Below, piece by piece: positions 17,278 through 24,173 of a DNA stretch of 55,816 nt. Numbering within the stretch: position 1 is the stretch's first letter; each line of letters opens with the position of its first letter. The notes below the pieces were generated by a model. That model saw only the letters and a program-made list of their open reading frames with translations. It had not been told where the DNA came from and did not search any database. Source of the stretch: PXAH01 sp964605645 (GTDB taxonomy: Bacteria > Omnitrophota > Gorgyraeia > Duberdicusellales > 4484-171); NCBI GenBank assembly GCA_964605645.1, contig CAZSDJ010000007.1, positions 1-55,816 on the forward strand, in the 5' to 3' direction. Both the position numbers and the translations under genes were made by a program.

Positions 17278-17872
17278 AAAATTCTCCCAGATTAAGATTA
17301 TAAAGTCTAGCGTATTTATTCAATTTTTTCTTATTAAGAGATTTAAGTTTTTTTTCATCAAACCGTTGGTCTTTTAAATTTATTTTTTTATTACGGTAAT
17401 TATTAAAATAGAGATAATCAATAAAGGCTTTTTCCGGCTCGGCAATAAGAATATTAAAATCGCCTTGTTTTTCTAAATAGTATCCCGCGAAAGCTTTTGG
17501 TTGGACTGTTTTATAAATAAAAAGGCCATGTTTATTTTTAAATTTGCGCGTAGGTTTTGTAGAGATAGACGTTACCGCCATAGATACTTCCGGAATAATG
17601 CTGTAATCCGATAAGGCAGTTTCTAGTGAGATATAAGAAGGATTATAAAGTTTGTTAGCAATATAAAAATCAGGGATCATAAAATCAGTTGGGAAGCTTA
17701 ACTCATATAAACCTCGCTTCAGGTGATAAATCCATCCTTTTTCACACCACCGAAACAGCATTTTTTTTAGATTTTCTTTTTTTTCGCTAGGTGAGAAGGA
17801 GAGAAGATCATCATAGGAAAAAATGAAGTATTTATGTTTTTCTAAAGTTTTGTAAAGTTCTTGAAATCTCAT
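17264..17872 (-). CDS. AbiEi-family antitoxin (transcriptional regulator)
   Basis: A 202-residue protein with an N-terminal winged-helix region (about residues 5-60; FRWCEKGWIYHLKRGLYELS) and the AbiEi core: ISLETALSDYSIIPEVSMAVTSISTKPTRKF, then LIAEPEKAFIDYLYFN. AbiEi neutralises the toxin indirectly and represses the operon from inverted repeats. A promoter and a CACTT/AAGTG repeat precede it (17890-17938), a plausible autoregulatory operator. Confidence 0.88.
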   Translation of the reverse strand: MRFQELYKTLEKHKYFIFSYDDLLSFSPSEKKENLKKMLFRWCEKGWIYHLKRGLYELSFPTDFMIPDFYIANKLYNPSYISLETALSDYSIIPEVSMAVTSISTKPTRKFKNKHGLFIYKTVQPKAFAGYYLEKQGDFNILIAEPEKAFIDYLYFNNYRNKKINLKDQRFDEKKLKSLNKKKLNKYARLYNLNLGEFYADL

Positions 17873-17909
17873 TTCACTAAGTACTCTTTTTTGTCCACTT
17901 ACTGAAACA

Positions 17910-17938
17910 AGTGTAACCTAATTTTCAAGGTTTGTCAA
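17910..17938 (-). promoter_or_regulatory. promoter of the abiE pair
   Basis: On the minus strand TTGACA (17938-17933), a 17-nt spacer and TACACT (17915-17910). A short inverted repeat, CACTT (17897-17901) and AAGTG (17909-17913), overlaps the -10 and is a possible AbiEi operator. Confidence 0.55.
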
Positions 17939-17979
17939 GGGTTGGAAGGTGATAGCTTGCGGTTATCAGAAGAAAGTAA

Positions 17980-18261
17980 TTAGCCTTCCTTGCGCAAATG
18001 GACTTGTTGATAAACCTCTTTTCTGTGGCCTATTTTAAAAATAATAATATCTTTTTTATCTATTTTATAAATAACCCGGTAATCACCGACGCGAAGTTTT
18101 CGATATTGCTGTAAGCCTCTTTTTAGGGGTTGCCCGTATTTTGTCGGTTCTGCCAATAATCTTTCTTCAATCGCTTTGCGAATTCTTTTTTGGAGATTTT
18201 TCGGTATTTTGGGCAGATCCTTTCTTTTAATATCGGGATGATAAAGTAAATTATAAGCCAT
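17980..18261 (-). CDS. RelE/ParE-family toxin
   Basis: A 93-residue RelE-superfamily protein: YNLLYHPDIKRKDLPKIPKNLQKRIRKAI, then GQPLKRGLQQYRKLRVGDYRVIYKI and IIFKIGHRKEVY. The basic RxGDYRVIY strand and C-terminal GHRxxVY are the standard RelE motifs linked with ribosome-dependent mRNA cleavage. Its ATG directly abuts the stop of the RHH antitoxin gene, giving antitoxin-first order. Confidence 0.93.
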   Translation of the reverse strand: MAYNLLYHPDIKRKDLPKIPKNLQKRIRKAIEERLLAEPTKYGQPLKRGLQQYRKLRVGDYRVIYKIDKKDIIIFKIGHRKEVYQQVHLRKEG

Positions 18262-18489
18262 TTATTCCCAAGTTTCTTGATGCGATAGAGATTTTTTAGG
18301 AGAAAAGGTTTTTTCTCTTTCCTGGGCTGATTTTTGCCAATAGCTGTCTGCATGGAGTTCTAACGCCTCTTTGATCAAATCCCTTGCTGCCAAAGAGAGA
18401 GAAACTCCTTCTCGATGTGCCAATTTATCTAAAGCTTTGTATAATCTTGGTTCCAACACAACATTTAAACGCGGGTTTTTTGTCGGCAT
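18262..18489 (-). CDS. ribbon-helix-helix antitoxin of the RelE pair
   Basis: About 75 residues starting MPTKNPRLNVVLEP. The N-terminal strand (RLNVVL) and two helices (ALDKLAHREG, SLAARDLIKEAL) form a ribbon-helix-helix DNA-binding domain; the C-terminal tail (SYWQKSAQEREKTFSPKKSL) would wrap the toxin. I choose the ATG at 18489 because a perfect GGAGGTG ribosome-binding site lies 6 nt upstream (18496-18502) and the promoter -10 (18509-18514) overlaps the start of the longer possible frame (18537). Confidence 0.88.
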   Translation of the reverse strand: MPTKNPRLNVVLEPRLYKALDKLAHREGVSLSLAARDLIKEALELHADSYWQKSAQEREKTFSPKKSLSHQETWE

Positions 18490-18508
18490 AATTTTCACCT
18501 CCATATCA

Positions 18509-18537
18509 AATGTATCACATATGATGAACTTTGTCAA
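18509..18537 (-). promoter_or_regulatory. promoter/operator of the RHH-RelE pair
   Basis: On the minus strand TTGACA (18537-18532), a 17-nt spacer and TACATT (18514-18509). The spacer holds CATATG with near-symmetric flanks (TCATCATATGTGA), a likely binding site for the RHH antitoxin and so for autorepression. Confidence 0.65.
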
Positions 18538-18558
18538 GAGCGGCTGGGGAGCATATTT

Positions 18559-19074
18559 TTATTTGGGGTAATATTTATCATTTTTCCAATTGCCAGGATT
18601 ATCGAGGATGTAATGGCGGATGCGGTTTAAATTGAATTCAGTGCGGATTGTGTGTTCATAATAATTGCGTTGCCAAATCGGTTGTTTTGGCATATTCCGT
18701 AATTGGTTGATCTGTTTTGTTGTTGTTGATTTAAACAATTTAACAATTGTCGGTATTGAATTTGGCGTGGAGCAACCAAATTTTTCAACATGATTATGTA
18801 CGGGCACATTGCAATGTGCCCGTACGATATTGATTATTCCATGGATATGATTTGGCATTATAATAAATTCATCCAATTCAATATTTTTACGGATTTTTTC
18901 CGTTTTACACCATTCTTTTTGAATAATTCTCCCATATTTATTTAAAATCATTTTTTCATTATATATATCGCCAAACAGGTATTTACGATTATTTACACAT
19001 ATTGTCACATAATACATACCTGGTTGGCTGTAATTGTAATTTTTTAATCGTATTGATTTGCGGTTTTTTAACAT
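18559..19074 (-). CDS. REP-associated tyrosine transposase (RAYT, TnpA_REP, Y1 family)
   Basis: About 171 residues, starting MLKNRKSIRLKNYNYSQPGMYYVTICVNN. It has the Y1 HUH pattern: MPNHIHGIINI is the metal-binding HUH motif and PIWQRNYYEHTIRT carries the active tyrosine region; the closing IRHYILDNPGNW is typical of RAYTs. RAYTs mobilise REP palindromes. A longer frame to 19098 would start inside the REP at 19088-19113, so the ATG at 19074 is preferred. A third REP palindrome (18798-18825) is inserted in frame in the coding region (IVRAHCNVPVHNH), between the HUH and tyrosine motifs, which may lengthen or impair the enzyme. Confidence 0.9.
   Translation of the reverse strand: MLKNRKSIRLKNYNYSQPGMYYVTICVNNRKYLFGDIYNEKMILNKYGRIIQKEWCKTEKIRKNIELDEFIIMPNHIHGIINIVRAHCNVPVHNHVEKFGCSTPNSIPTIVKLFKSTTTKQINQLRNMPKQPIWQRNYYEHTIRTEFNLNRIRHYILDNPGNWKNDKYYPK
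18798..18825. repeat. REP palindrome inside the RAYT gene
   Basis: A perfect 28-bp palindrome with core GGGCACATTGCAATGTGCCC flanked by GTAC on the left and GTAC on the right. It is in frame within the transposase gene. Confidence 0.85.
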
Positions 19075-19087
19075 GGGTTTTATTTGG

Positions 19088-19113
19088 TAGGGGCACATTG
19101 CAATGTGCCCCTA
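19088..19113. repeat. REP palindrome upstream of the RAYT gene
   Basis: A perfect 26-bp palindrome, arms TAGGGGCACATTG and CAATGTGCCCCTA, sharing the 20-bp core with the copies at 18798 and 20642. It lies between the divergent RAYT and transposase-like genes. Confidence 0.85.
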
Positions 19114-19188
19114 CATTGTTATTTTTTACCCCCTTTACTTATAGACGAAATAAAACGGGAAATTCTTTCATTTTTTTTGATTTTATTC

Positions 19189-19194
19189 TATAAT
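19189..19194 (+). promoter_or_regulatory. -10 element of the transposase-like gene, likely leaderless
   Basis: TATAAT sits 8 nt before the ATG at 19203 and no ribosome-binding site is present. Transcription from it would start at or next to the start codon. The -35 is weak. Confidence 0.45.
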
Positions 19195-19202
19195 AGATAA
19201 TA

Positions 19203-20639
19203 ATGAAGAAAAAGATTGATGCCCGCCTGAAGAAGCTGGTGCTCAACCAACACAGAAATAATCCTAATCTAGGGGTGAGGAAGCTTTCTGACTTGTTAGA
19301 GAAGAAATACGGCGTCTTATTATCGAAAAGCAGTGTTCACTCTGTATTACAAGCTAAAGGAGCTAAGCTTAAAAAGGGGCGAAAAGAAGCTAAATTAGCT
19401 TATGAAAAAAACAGTATTCCGGAAGCAGGATTATTACTATTGCGCTGTATCGATAGTCAGATCGGATTCTTTGAGTATGTTAGCGATGAACTCAATATCT
19501 ACACCCCAAAGTTAAAAAAAGAATTGTTGAAAAAATTTATAATTTTAGCTAGCCTTGCTTTTTTATCAGCTGAAAAACCAAATACAGCAGCTCGTAAAAA
19601 GAGTTATTTACGGTTAGCGGGGTTGTATAGATTTCCCGTTAAAAAGTTCAATTATTTTAAAAAACAGATAGTGCGTTATCAGCCCACCCTGGAACTGAAA
19701 TTACTACATAAAAATTTAACGATTATTTCAGGAATAAAAATTATATTTATAGATAGGTCTTATATTTTTTCTGATGCAAAAATGACAACTCTTTGGGATT
19801 CTGTGCCCAAGATAGAATATTTCTTTTCTTCTCTCCAAGATGCAAAAAATCGCGTTATGAAAATGGCCAAAGAAGGTTTATTTATTTTTGGTTATACTAA
19901 AAGCTGGGGTCATCTATCCACCTTGGTTTTTAAATTAATTAAAGGCCAGAAGCAAAGGATCGCAGCGGTACAATTTTTAGATACAAAAGCGAAGGTGGTT
20001 GAGAAAATTGAGATGAAGAAAAAAACAGATTTTATTTTAGGTTATTATCCGAAAGGAGTTTCGAAAGGGTTAAATTTTCCTAAAAAACAAAAGCGATACA
20101 AGTGCATTCATCTTACTCCTTTAGGCACTTATTATCTTCTTGATTTATCTATAGAATTTATACAAAACATTGATAATGAAAGAATTATATCAAATAACGT
20201 CCTAATAAGAGATAAGAATTATGGCCTGCCTAATTGGGGTTTAATTACTTCTTATCAGAAAATTACCAAAACTCTCTTAAAGGATATAATTAACAGTTAC
20301 TTGTATTTATGGCCGGATAGAGAAGAAAGTTTTTTTGCAGGGACAAAAGCGATTGAACAATCTTTTTTCAACAAAGACGCGCAAAAAAAAGAAATAATGG
20401 GGATATTACCGCATAAATTAAGTTTTTCTCAATTAACGGATTTTAGCCGGGTTGGGCAATTGTTATCGATTTTGTGTAAAGAATTGGTGGAAGGTTTCGA
20501 ACCAAAACGGAAAAGGGGATTTATAGAAAACGGGAATGATTATCTGTTGGTAGTTTTAGATAAAATTGCTGCTAAAACTAAAAAAAGATTAAATAAACAA
20601 GCTTTTTTTGTGGATGGGAAAAGGGTGTTTTTTCGGTGA
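19203..20639 (+). CDS. transposase-like protein with N-terminal helix-turn-helix
   Basis: A 478-residue basic protein. Residues 1-55 form a helix-turn-helix like those of IS transposases (RLKKLVLNQHRNNPNLGVRKLSDLLEKKYGVLLSKSSVHSVL). A possible RNase H-like core starts near residue 175 (KIIFIDRSYIFSD), and INSYLYLWPDREESFFAGTKAIEQSFF (about 365-390) resembles the final acidic helix of DDE transposases. The middle acidic residue is not obvious, so the enzyme may be degenerate or domesticated. It lies between two REP palindromes (19088 and 20642). No terminal inverted repeats of an IS were found apart from these. Function remains uncertain. Confidence 0.55.
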   Translation: MKKKIDARLKKLVLNQHRNNPNLGVRKLSDLLEKKYGVLLSKSSVHSVLQAKGAKLKKGRKEAKLAYEKNSIPEAGLLLLRCIDSQIGFFEYVSDELNIYTPKLKKELLKKFIILASLAFLSAEKPNTAARKKSYLRLAGLYRFPVKKFNYFKKQIVRYQPTLELKLLHKNLTIISGIKIIFIDRSYIFSDAKMTTLWDSVPKIEYFFSSLQDAKNRVMKMAKEGLFIFGYTKSWGHLSTLVFKLIKGQKQRIAAVQFLDTKAKVVEKIEMKKKTDFILGYYPKGVSKGLNFPKKQKRYKCIHLTPLGTYYLLDLSIEFIQNIDNERIISNNVLIRDKNYGLPNWGLITSYQKITKTLLKDIINSYLYLWPDREESFFAGTKAIEQSFFNKDAQKKEIMGILPHKLSFSQLTDFSRVGQLLSILCKELVEGFEPKRKRGFIENGNDYLLVVLDKIAAKTKKRLNKQAFFVDGKRVFFR

Positions 20640-20641
20640 GG

Positions 20642-20665
20642 AGGGGCACATTGCAATGTGCCCCT
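20642..20665. repeat. REP palindrome downstream of the transposase-like gene
   Basis: A perfect 24-bp palindrome with arms AGGGGCACATTG and CAATGTGCCCCT, only 3 nt after the stop codon. Same core as the other two copies. Confidence 0.85.
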
Positions 20666-20747
20666 ACCATACAACGATGCGTTGAAAAAAGCGCTTTCAT
20701 AATCTCCCTTTTTGCCTTGTTTTTTGTGGTAATTTTGTCATGTTATA

Positions 20748-20756
20748 TGTTATAAT
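20748..20756 (+). promoter_or_regulatory. extended -10 promoter of the pilin cluster
   Basis: TGTTATAAT: an extended -10 with perfect TATAAT (20751-20756). Transcription should start around 20762, just before the structured leader. Confidence 0.6.
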
Positions 20757-20761
20757 AAGAG

Positions 20762-20847
20762 TGTTTTGGGGGAGGCGCGAAAATGCGTAAAAATGTATTT
20801 TTAACAAGCCGGATGCCTCCCCCGAGGTTATCCGGTTTTGTAATTAT
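20762..20847 (+). promoter_or_regulatory. structured 5' leader RNA with mutually exclusive hairpins (candidate attenuator or riboswitch)
   Basis: The leader contains GGGGGAGGC (20768-20776) exactly complementary to GCCTCCCCC (20815-20823). The latter also lies in a second hairpin: AAGCCGGAT (20806-20814) with ATCCGGTTT (20830-20838), its inner CCTC/GAGG pair (20816-20819, 20824-20827), followed by TTTTG. Both structures need the same C-rich strand, so they cannot both be complete. An A/T hairpin (TAAAAA/TTTTTA, 20789-20804) lies in the large loop. The overlapping frame from 20783 is therefore probably not translated. I recognise no known riboswitch class here. Confidence 0.55.
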
Positions 20848-20857
20848 GGAGACAAAA

Positions 20858-21154
20858 ATGAAAAAAGCACAGTCAATAGTCGAATACGCAATAGCATTTG
20901 TGGTGGTGGTCAGCGGCATAATTGCTATCGGTTTTATTGCTGATGCAAGAGGAGTTTTCCAAAATCATTTTGATGAAGTAATGCAGGAAATGAGCATGAA
21001 CAATCAACCTGTTGCTGTTGTTTTGAATTCGGATAATAGTTCTGAAAAAGATGATTCTAAAACAGCTGCTTCTGAAGAGAACAATTCCGAAGAAGATGAT
21101 TCTACTGGTGTTAAAGCTGGAGGAATAAGTGCTTTTGGTGTTTGGTGGAAGTAG
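20858..21154 (+). CDS. class III-signal pilin-like protein (Flp/Tad type)
   Basis: About 98 residues starting MKKAQSIVEYAIAF. The AQSIVEYA motif with glutamate at mature position 5 followed by about 20 hydrophobic residues is the class III pilin signal; cleavage is expected after the alanine. The C-terminal half is acidic and serine-rich. The start is set by GGAG (20848-20851) 6 nt upstream of ATG 20858; an upstream frame to 20783 crosses the structured leader and is rejected. It is the first gene of a cluster of small pilin-like genes. Confidence 0.8.
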   Translation: MKKAQSIVEYAIAFVVVVSGIIAIGFIADARGVFQNHFDEVMQEMSMNNQPVAVVLNSDNSSEKDDSKTAASEENNSEEDDSTGVKAGGISAFGVWWK

Positions 21155-21202
21155 TTTTGGTTTTTAATTTTAAAAATAATGAAACGAAACAAAAGTAAAG
21201 TT

Positions 21203-21367
21203 ATGATTAGAAAATTACAAAAAAGTAAAGCACAGTCGATTTTAGAGTATTCATTGTTGATAATGGTGATAGCTGCAGCCTTGATGGCGATGCAGAAGTA
21301 TATACGCCGAGCGATGAACGCACGATTAAAACAAGTACAGGAAGAATTAGATGAATCTTCACGATAA
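21203..21367 (+). CDS. small Flp-type pilin
   Basis: About 54 residues, MIRKLQKSKAQSILEYSLLIMVIAAALMA, then a basic helix KYIRRAMNARLKQVQEEL. Leader, Q-S-x-x-E-Y motif and hydrophobic segment match class III pilins, and the length matches Flp subunits. An earlier ATG at 21179 is possible, but short leaders are the rule in this cluster. Neither start has a strong ribosome-binding site. Its stop lies just before the ribosome-binding site of the next pilin. Confidence 0.8.
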   Translation: MIRKLQKSKAQSILEYSLLIMVIAAALMAMQKYIRRAMNARLKQVQEELDESSR

Positions 21368-21383
21368 CTTAAGGAGGTGGGAG

Positions 21384-21575
21384 ATGTTAAGGAAGGGGCA
21401 AAGTATTTTGGAATACATGATTATTTTAGCGGTAATAATTGCTGCGGTGGTTGTTGGCGCTAAATATATGCAGAAGAGCACCGACCAAGGACTGCAAGAT
21501 GCAACTGGTGCTATGGAAAGTGCAACCGGTAAGTTCAAGAGCCAAGTTGGCGGCGGTCTCGGTGACGGAAATTAA
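21384..21575 (+). CDS. Flp-type pilin
   Basis: A 63-residue pilin: MLRKGQSILEYMIILAVIIAAVVVGAKYMQKS. This has the canonical G-QSxxEY cleavage site. GGAGGTG (21373-21379) lies 5 nt before the ATG, which decides this start over the in-frame ATG at 21351. The mature tail is a short amphipathic helix ending in glycines (VGGGLGDGN). This is the closest to a classical major Flp pilin in the set. Confidence 0.85.
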   Translation: MLRKGQSILEYMIILAVIIAAVVVGAKYMQKSTDQGLQDATGAMESATGKFKSQVGGGLGDGN

Positions 21576-21598
21576 AAATAATTTTTAGGAGGTGGCAG

Positions 21599-21985
21599 AT
21601 GTTAATAGTTTTAAGAAAAAAAATAAGAGCCCAGTCAACGGCAGAGTATGCGATCTTTTTTGGCATCATTATTGCTGTGGCAATCGGGATGCAGAAGTAT
21701 CTAAAAAGAGGCATGCAGGGAAAGGTGAAGTCAGTTACCGATGCGGTAGGGCAATCGGCGCAAGGCCAAACTATTGCCGGAACTGGTGTAACCCTACAAG
21801 ATGAAGGCCAATATGTGCCCTATTATCTTGTTGATCAGGATTCAGGAACAACTAGTAGGAGCCAAGAGGTTAGCAAAGAAATGGCTACAACTGACGGCGG
21901 CGCTTTCACCAGAACGGAAACTCAAGATGCGGAAGCTGATTCTACGCAAACAGAAACATATTCTATTGGCGATCAAGGCTATTAA
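21599..21985 (+). CDS. Flp-type pilin with extended C-terminal domain
   Basis: A 128-residue protein: leader MLIVLRKKIRA, then QSTAEYAIFFGIIIAVAIGMQKYLKRGMQGKVKSVTDAVG. The QKYLKRGMQGKVKS motif after the hydrophobic helix recurs in several pilins here. The C-terminal 70 residues are polar and threonine-rich. GGAGGTGG precedes the ATG by 5 nt. It probably exposes a variable surface domain. Confidence 0.82.
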   Translation: MLIVLRKKIRAQSTAEYAIFFGIIIAVAIGMQKYLKRGMQGKVKSVTDAVGQSAQGQTIAGTGVTLQDEGQYVPYYLVDQDSGTTSRSQEVSKEMATTDGGAFTRTETQDAEADSTQTETYSIGDQGY

Positions 21986-22021
21986 TCGTTACGGGATAAA
22001 AAGATGAGGAGGAGGTTTTAG

Positions 22022-22330
22022 ATGTTAATGAAAATGCAAAAAGGACAAAGTACCCTAGAATACGCTGCGTTGTTTGCGGTAGTAATCGGGGCGATCATTG
22101 CCGGCCAAGTTTATTTTAAACGCGGTGTGCAAGGCAAACTGAAATCATCGGCAGATCAAATGGGTGAGCAATATTCGTTTGGGGCAACGGGGACTATTAC
22201 TCAAGAGATATCTTCATCGTCTGAAGAAGTTACAGGTGGCGGAACAACTACAACTACTTCCCAACAAACTCAAAGCCAGGAAAGTGATATTAACATTGGC
22301 GGATTTGATGAGGAGTATTGGGGAGAGTAA
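22022..22330 (+). CDS. Flp-type pilin with Ser/Thr-rich C terminus
   Basis: A 102-residue protein: MLMKMQKGQSTLEYAALFAVVIGAIIAG, then VYFKRGVQGKLKSSADQMGEQYS. Standard G-QSTLEY site and the shared YFKRGVQGK motif. The tail is a Ser/Thr/Gln-rich stretch (SSSSEEVTGGGTTTTTSQQTQSQ). AGGAGGAGG lies upstream of the ATG. Probably a minor or variant pilin. Confidence 0.83.
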   Translation: MLMKMQKGQSTLEYAALFAVVIGAIIAGQVYFKRGVQGKLKSSADQMGEQYSFGATGTITQEISSSSEEVTGGGTTTTTSQQTQSQESDINIGGFDEEYWGE

Positions 22331-22365
22331 TAATTAAGAAAAGAGCAGAAAAGGAGTGATTATTT

Positions 22366-22728
22366 GTGCGTAAAACTCAGAGTTTATTGAATTATGCGAT
22401 ATTGATGGTGGTGGTTGGCTTAGCTCTTGTTGGGATGAATAAATACTTTAAAAGAGGTGTTCAAGGCAAGGTCGCCGGGCTTTCCGATGCGATGATTGCA
22501 CCTCGCGCAGATCATCTAGCTTATACCGATCAAGACATGGTGCAAAATTCGCAAACAATTCAAGATATGAATGTAAGCATAAATTTAGGAGCAGAAGGGG
22601 CTCAATCCAAACGATCATCTACAACAGCAACTAGTAATACCCATAGAGTTACAGAGGATGAAGATTATGTGGAAGGGGATAGCTCAGGAAATTTAAAGGG
22701 GATAGCTCAGGAGATTTATAAGAAGTAG
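22366..22728 (+). CDS. Flp-type pilin with Asn in place of Glu5
   Basis: A 120-residue protein starting at GTG: MRKTQSLLNYAILMVVVGLALVGMNKYFKRGVQGKVAG. It has the class III signal layout and the shared KYFKRGVQGK motif, but the mature position 5 is asparagine (QSLLNY), whereas Glu is near-invariant and needed for alignment in the pilus. The C-terminal 80 residues are polar. AAGGAG lies 9 nt before the GTG. The Asn could mark a minor capping subunit or a pilin that is not polymerised. Confidence 0.78.
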   Translation: MRKTQSLLNYAILMVVVGLALVGMNKYFKRGVQGKVAGLSDAMIAPRADHLAYTDQDMVQNSQTIQDMNVSINLGAEGAQSKRSSTTATSNTHRVTEDEDYVEGDSSGNLKGIAQEIYKK

Positions 22729-22758
22729 TTTAAATAAAGTAATTTATTAAAGAAAAAT

Positions 22759-23646
22759 ATGATTCAAAAAATTAAAAAAGCACAAGCATTAACAGAAATG
22801 GCAATATTTGGAACGTTGATATTGCTTTGTTTTTATTACTTATTAACTTATATCCAGAGAATGAATGAAACTCAATATGTGACTCAAGAAGCTTTTCGGA
22901 ATGCACTGGAAAGAGCATCTGACTCAAGTGTAGGCTCGGTAAGCTATGTAAATTTTTCTAATAAACGCCAAGCCAATCTTTATTCTCCGGTTGTAGGAGA
23001 AAGAAGCCAAATAAGCGGCTCTGGACAAATATATTGGGGAACTCCTCCTATTACCTATACTGACGAAGGTGCAGTAGAAACTGGTGAGCTTGCAGCCCAC
23101 GCTTACTATAAATTTAATAAAGATGAGCGTGAATTAAGCGGTATTTTGGCTGGAGAAGAAAGCCCAGCTGTTGAGCTAAGTAGCGGGTCACTTAATGTTT
23201 TGGTAAATAGATTAGGTTCAAGTCTTCAAGGTACAATTAACGCTTACGCTGGCGAAGATGAAACAGTTTTAGGCGATACAAGTATTACCGGCGTTAGCAG
23301 TTCTGTAGGCTCATCCCACCTGGAAGATGTGGTAAATACTACATTACAGCAAAATAATGAAAATAATGAAGATGCAAGTGAGAATGAGATAGAGATAGAT
23401 TCTTATGTAAAGGTAAATGCTTCTACACAAATAAATTATAATAATTCGAATATTACGACTAACCAATCAGGGAAGGTAGAAGATAAAGTGATTTATACTA
23501 TAAATGATAAAGACGGGAATCCGCTTTATAGTATTGATCAAGGCCTTGGCCAAGATGGTTATTATAGTCATACGGATGTGGATAAAGAAGTTGATAATGT
23601 AATGTTACCGGGCGATAGCCCGAGACAATGGATAGCAGTGAAATGA
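22759..23646 (+). CDS. large minor pilin / TadE-like protein
   Basis: A 295-residue protein: leader MIQKIKKA, then QALTEMAIFGTLILLCFYYLLTYIQRMNETQYVTQEAFRNAL. The ALTEM motif keeps Glu5 and the helix is followed by a large domain (about 230 residues) rich in polar residues (ESPAVELSSGSLNVLVNRLGS, NNENNEDASENEIEID). Its place among pilins and the single N-terminal helix suggest a TadE-type minor pilin presenting a large external domain. Its stop overlaps the start of the next gene (ATGA). Confidence 0.78.
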   Translation: MIQKIKKAQALTEMAIFGTLILLCFYYLLTYIQRMNETQYVTQEAFRNALERASDSSVGSVSYVNFSNKRQANLYSPVVGERSQISGSGQIYWGTPPITYTDEGAVETGELAAHAYYKFNKDERELSGILAGEESPAVELSSGSLNVLVNRLGSSLQGTINAYAGEDETVLGDTSITGVSSSVGSSHLEDVVNTTLQQNNENNEDASENEIEIDSYVKVNASTQINYNNSNITTNQSGKVEDKVIYTINDKDGNPLYSIDQGLGQDGYYSHTDVDKEVDNVMLPGDSPRQWIAVK

Positions 23647-23876
23647 AATTAATAAAAAAAACAGAAGTTACTTTAGAATTAGCGGTTACTTTTGTGGTTT
23701 TTTGCCTCTTTATTTTAGGCATAATCAATATTTGGGTTTGGGGGCACGCCCAAATTGCAGGAAGAAGCAATAGTTATGAACAGAGTCGAAGAGAAGCTGG
23801 CAATCAAGATCCTGGCCGTCCGGCAGGTTATAATCCTAGTAGTTTAACCGAAGAGGAAGTGATTTTAAGCAATTAA
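23643..23876 (+). CDS. minor pilin-like protein
   Basis: A 77-residue protein: MKLIKKTEVTLELAVTFVVFCLFILGIINIWVWGHAQIAGRSNSYEQSRREAG. The ATG at 23643 overlaps the preceding stop (ATGA), so translation is coupled; the longer frame from 23628 is less likely. The signal is atypical (TEVTLEL instead of QSxxEY) but Glu5 is kept. The short external tail is polar. Confidence 0.72.
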   Translation: MKLIKKTEVTLELAVTFVVFCLFILGIINIWVWGHAQIAGRSNSYEQSRREAGNQDPGRPAGYNPSSLTEEEVILSN

Positions 23877-23884
23877 GTATATCA

Positions 23885-24055
23885 ATGATTTTGTATAAAA
23901 GAAAAAAAGTTCAATCAGCAATAGAATATGCAGCTTTGATTGCTGTAGTAGCGGGTGCATTATTAGCATTTAGTGTTTATTTTAAAAGAGCTACTCAAGG
24001 GAAGATGAAGCAAGCCGCTGACACCTATGGCAGTCAGATGCAGTATGAAAAATAG
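23885..24055 (+). CDS. short Flp-type pilin
   Basis: A 56-codon gene: MILYKRKKV, then QSAIEYAALIAVVAGALLAFSVYFKRATQGK and a short tail ending MQYEK before TAG. The QSAIEY signal, one hydrophobic helix and the shared YFKRxxQGK motif place it in the same family as the others. It begins 8 nt after the preceding stop. The ATG has no strong ribosome-binding site. Confidence 0.82.
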   Translation: MILYKRKKVQSAIEYAALIAVVAGALLAFSVYFKRATQGKMKQAADTYGSQMQYEK

Positions 24056-24173
24056 ATTGGAGATTAGAGATGGGAGATGGTAGAATAGATGAGGGAATAG
24101 ATGGGAGATTGGAGATAGCAGATAAGCAGATTGTTTCGGATTTCGATTTTCGATTTTCGAATTTTTTATTATT
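24056..24173. repeat. degenerate GGAGAT/ATAGATG short-repeat spacer
   Basis: The spacer between pilin and TadB genes is made of imperfect short repeats (GGGAGATGG, GGGAGATTGG, ATAGATG) followed by ATTTTCGATTTTCGAATTTTTT. No ORF. The style resembles the GTCCAA and CCAGTT repeats elsewhere in the window. Confidence 0.5.

Noticed and set aside
18123..18353. Alternative overlapping frame through the RelE/RHH pair
   Set aside because: It is a shadow of two well-recognised genes in other frames and has no family features.
20762..20847. Pilin leader as a c-di-GMP-I riboswitch
   Set aside because: Only the terminator part is similar to the one at 28749. The GACGCAAAGCC core and tetraloop are missing.
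20783..20857. N-terminal extension of the first pilin
   Set aside because: It runs through the strong inverted repeats of the leader, and a good ribosome-binding site and class III leader start at 20858.
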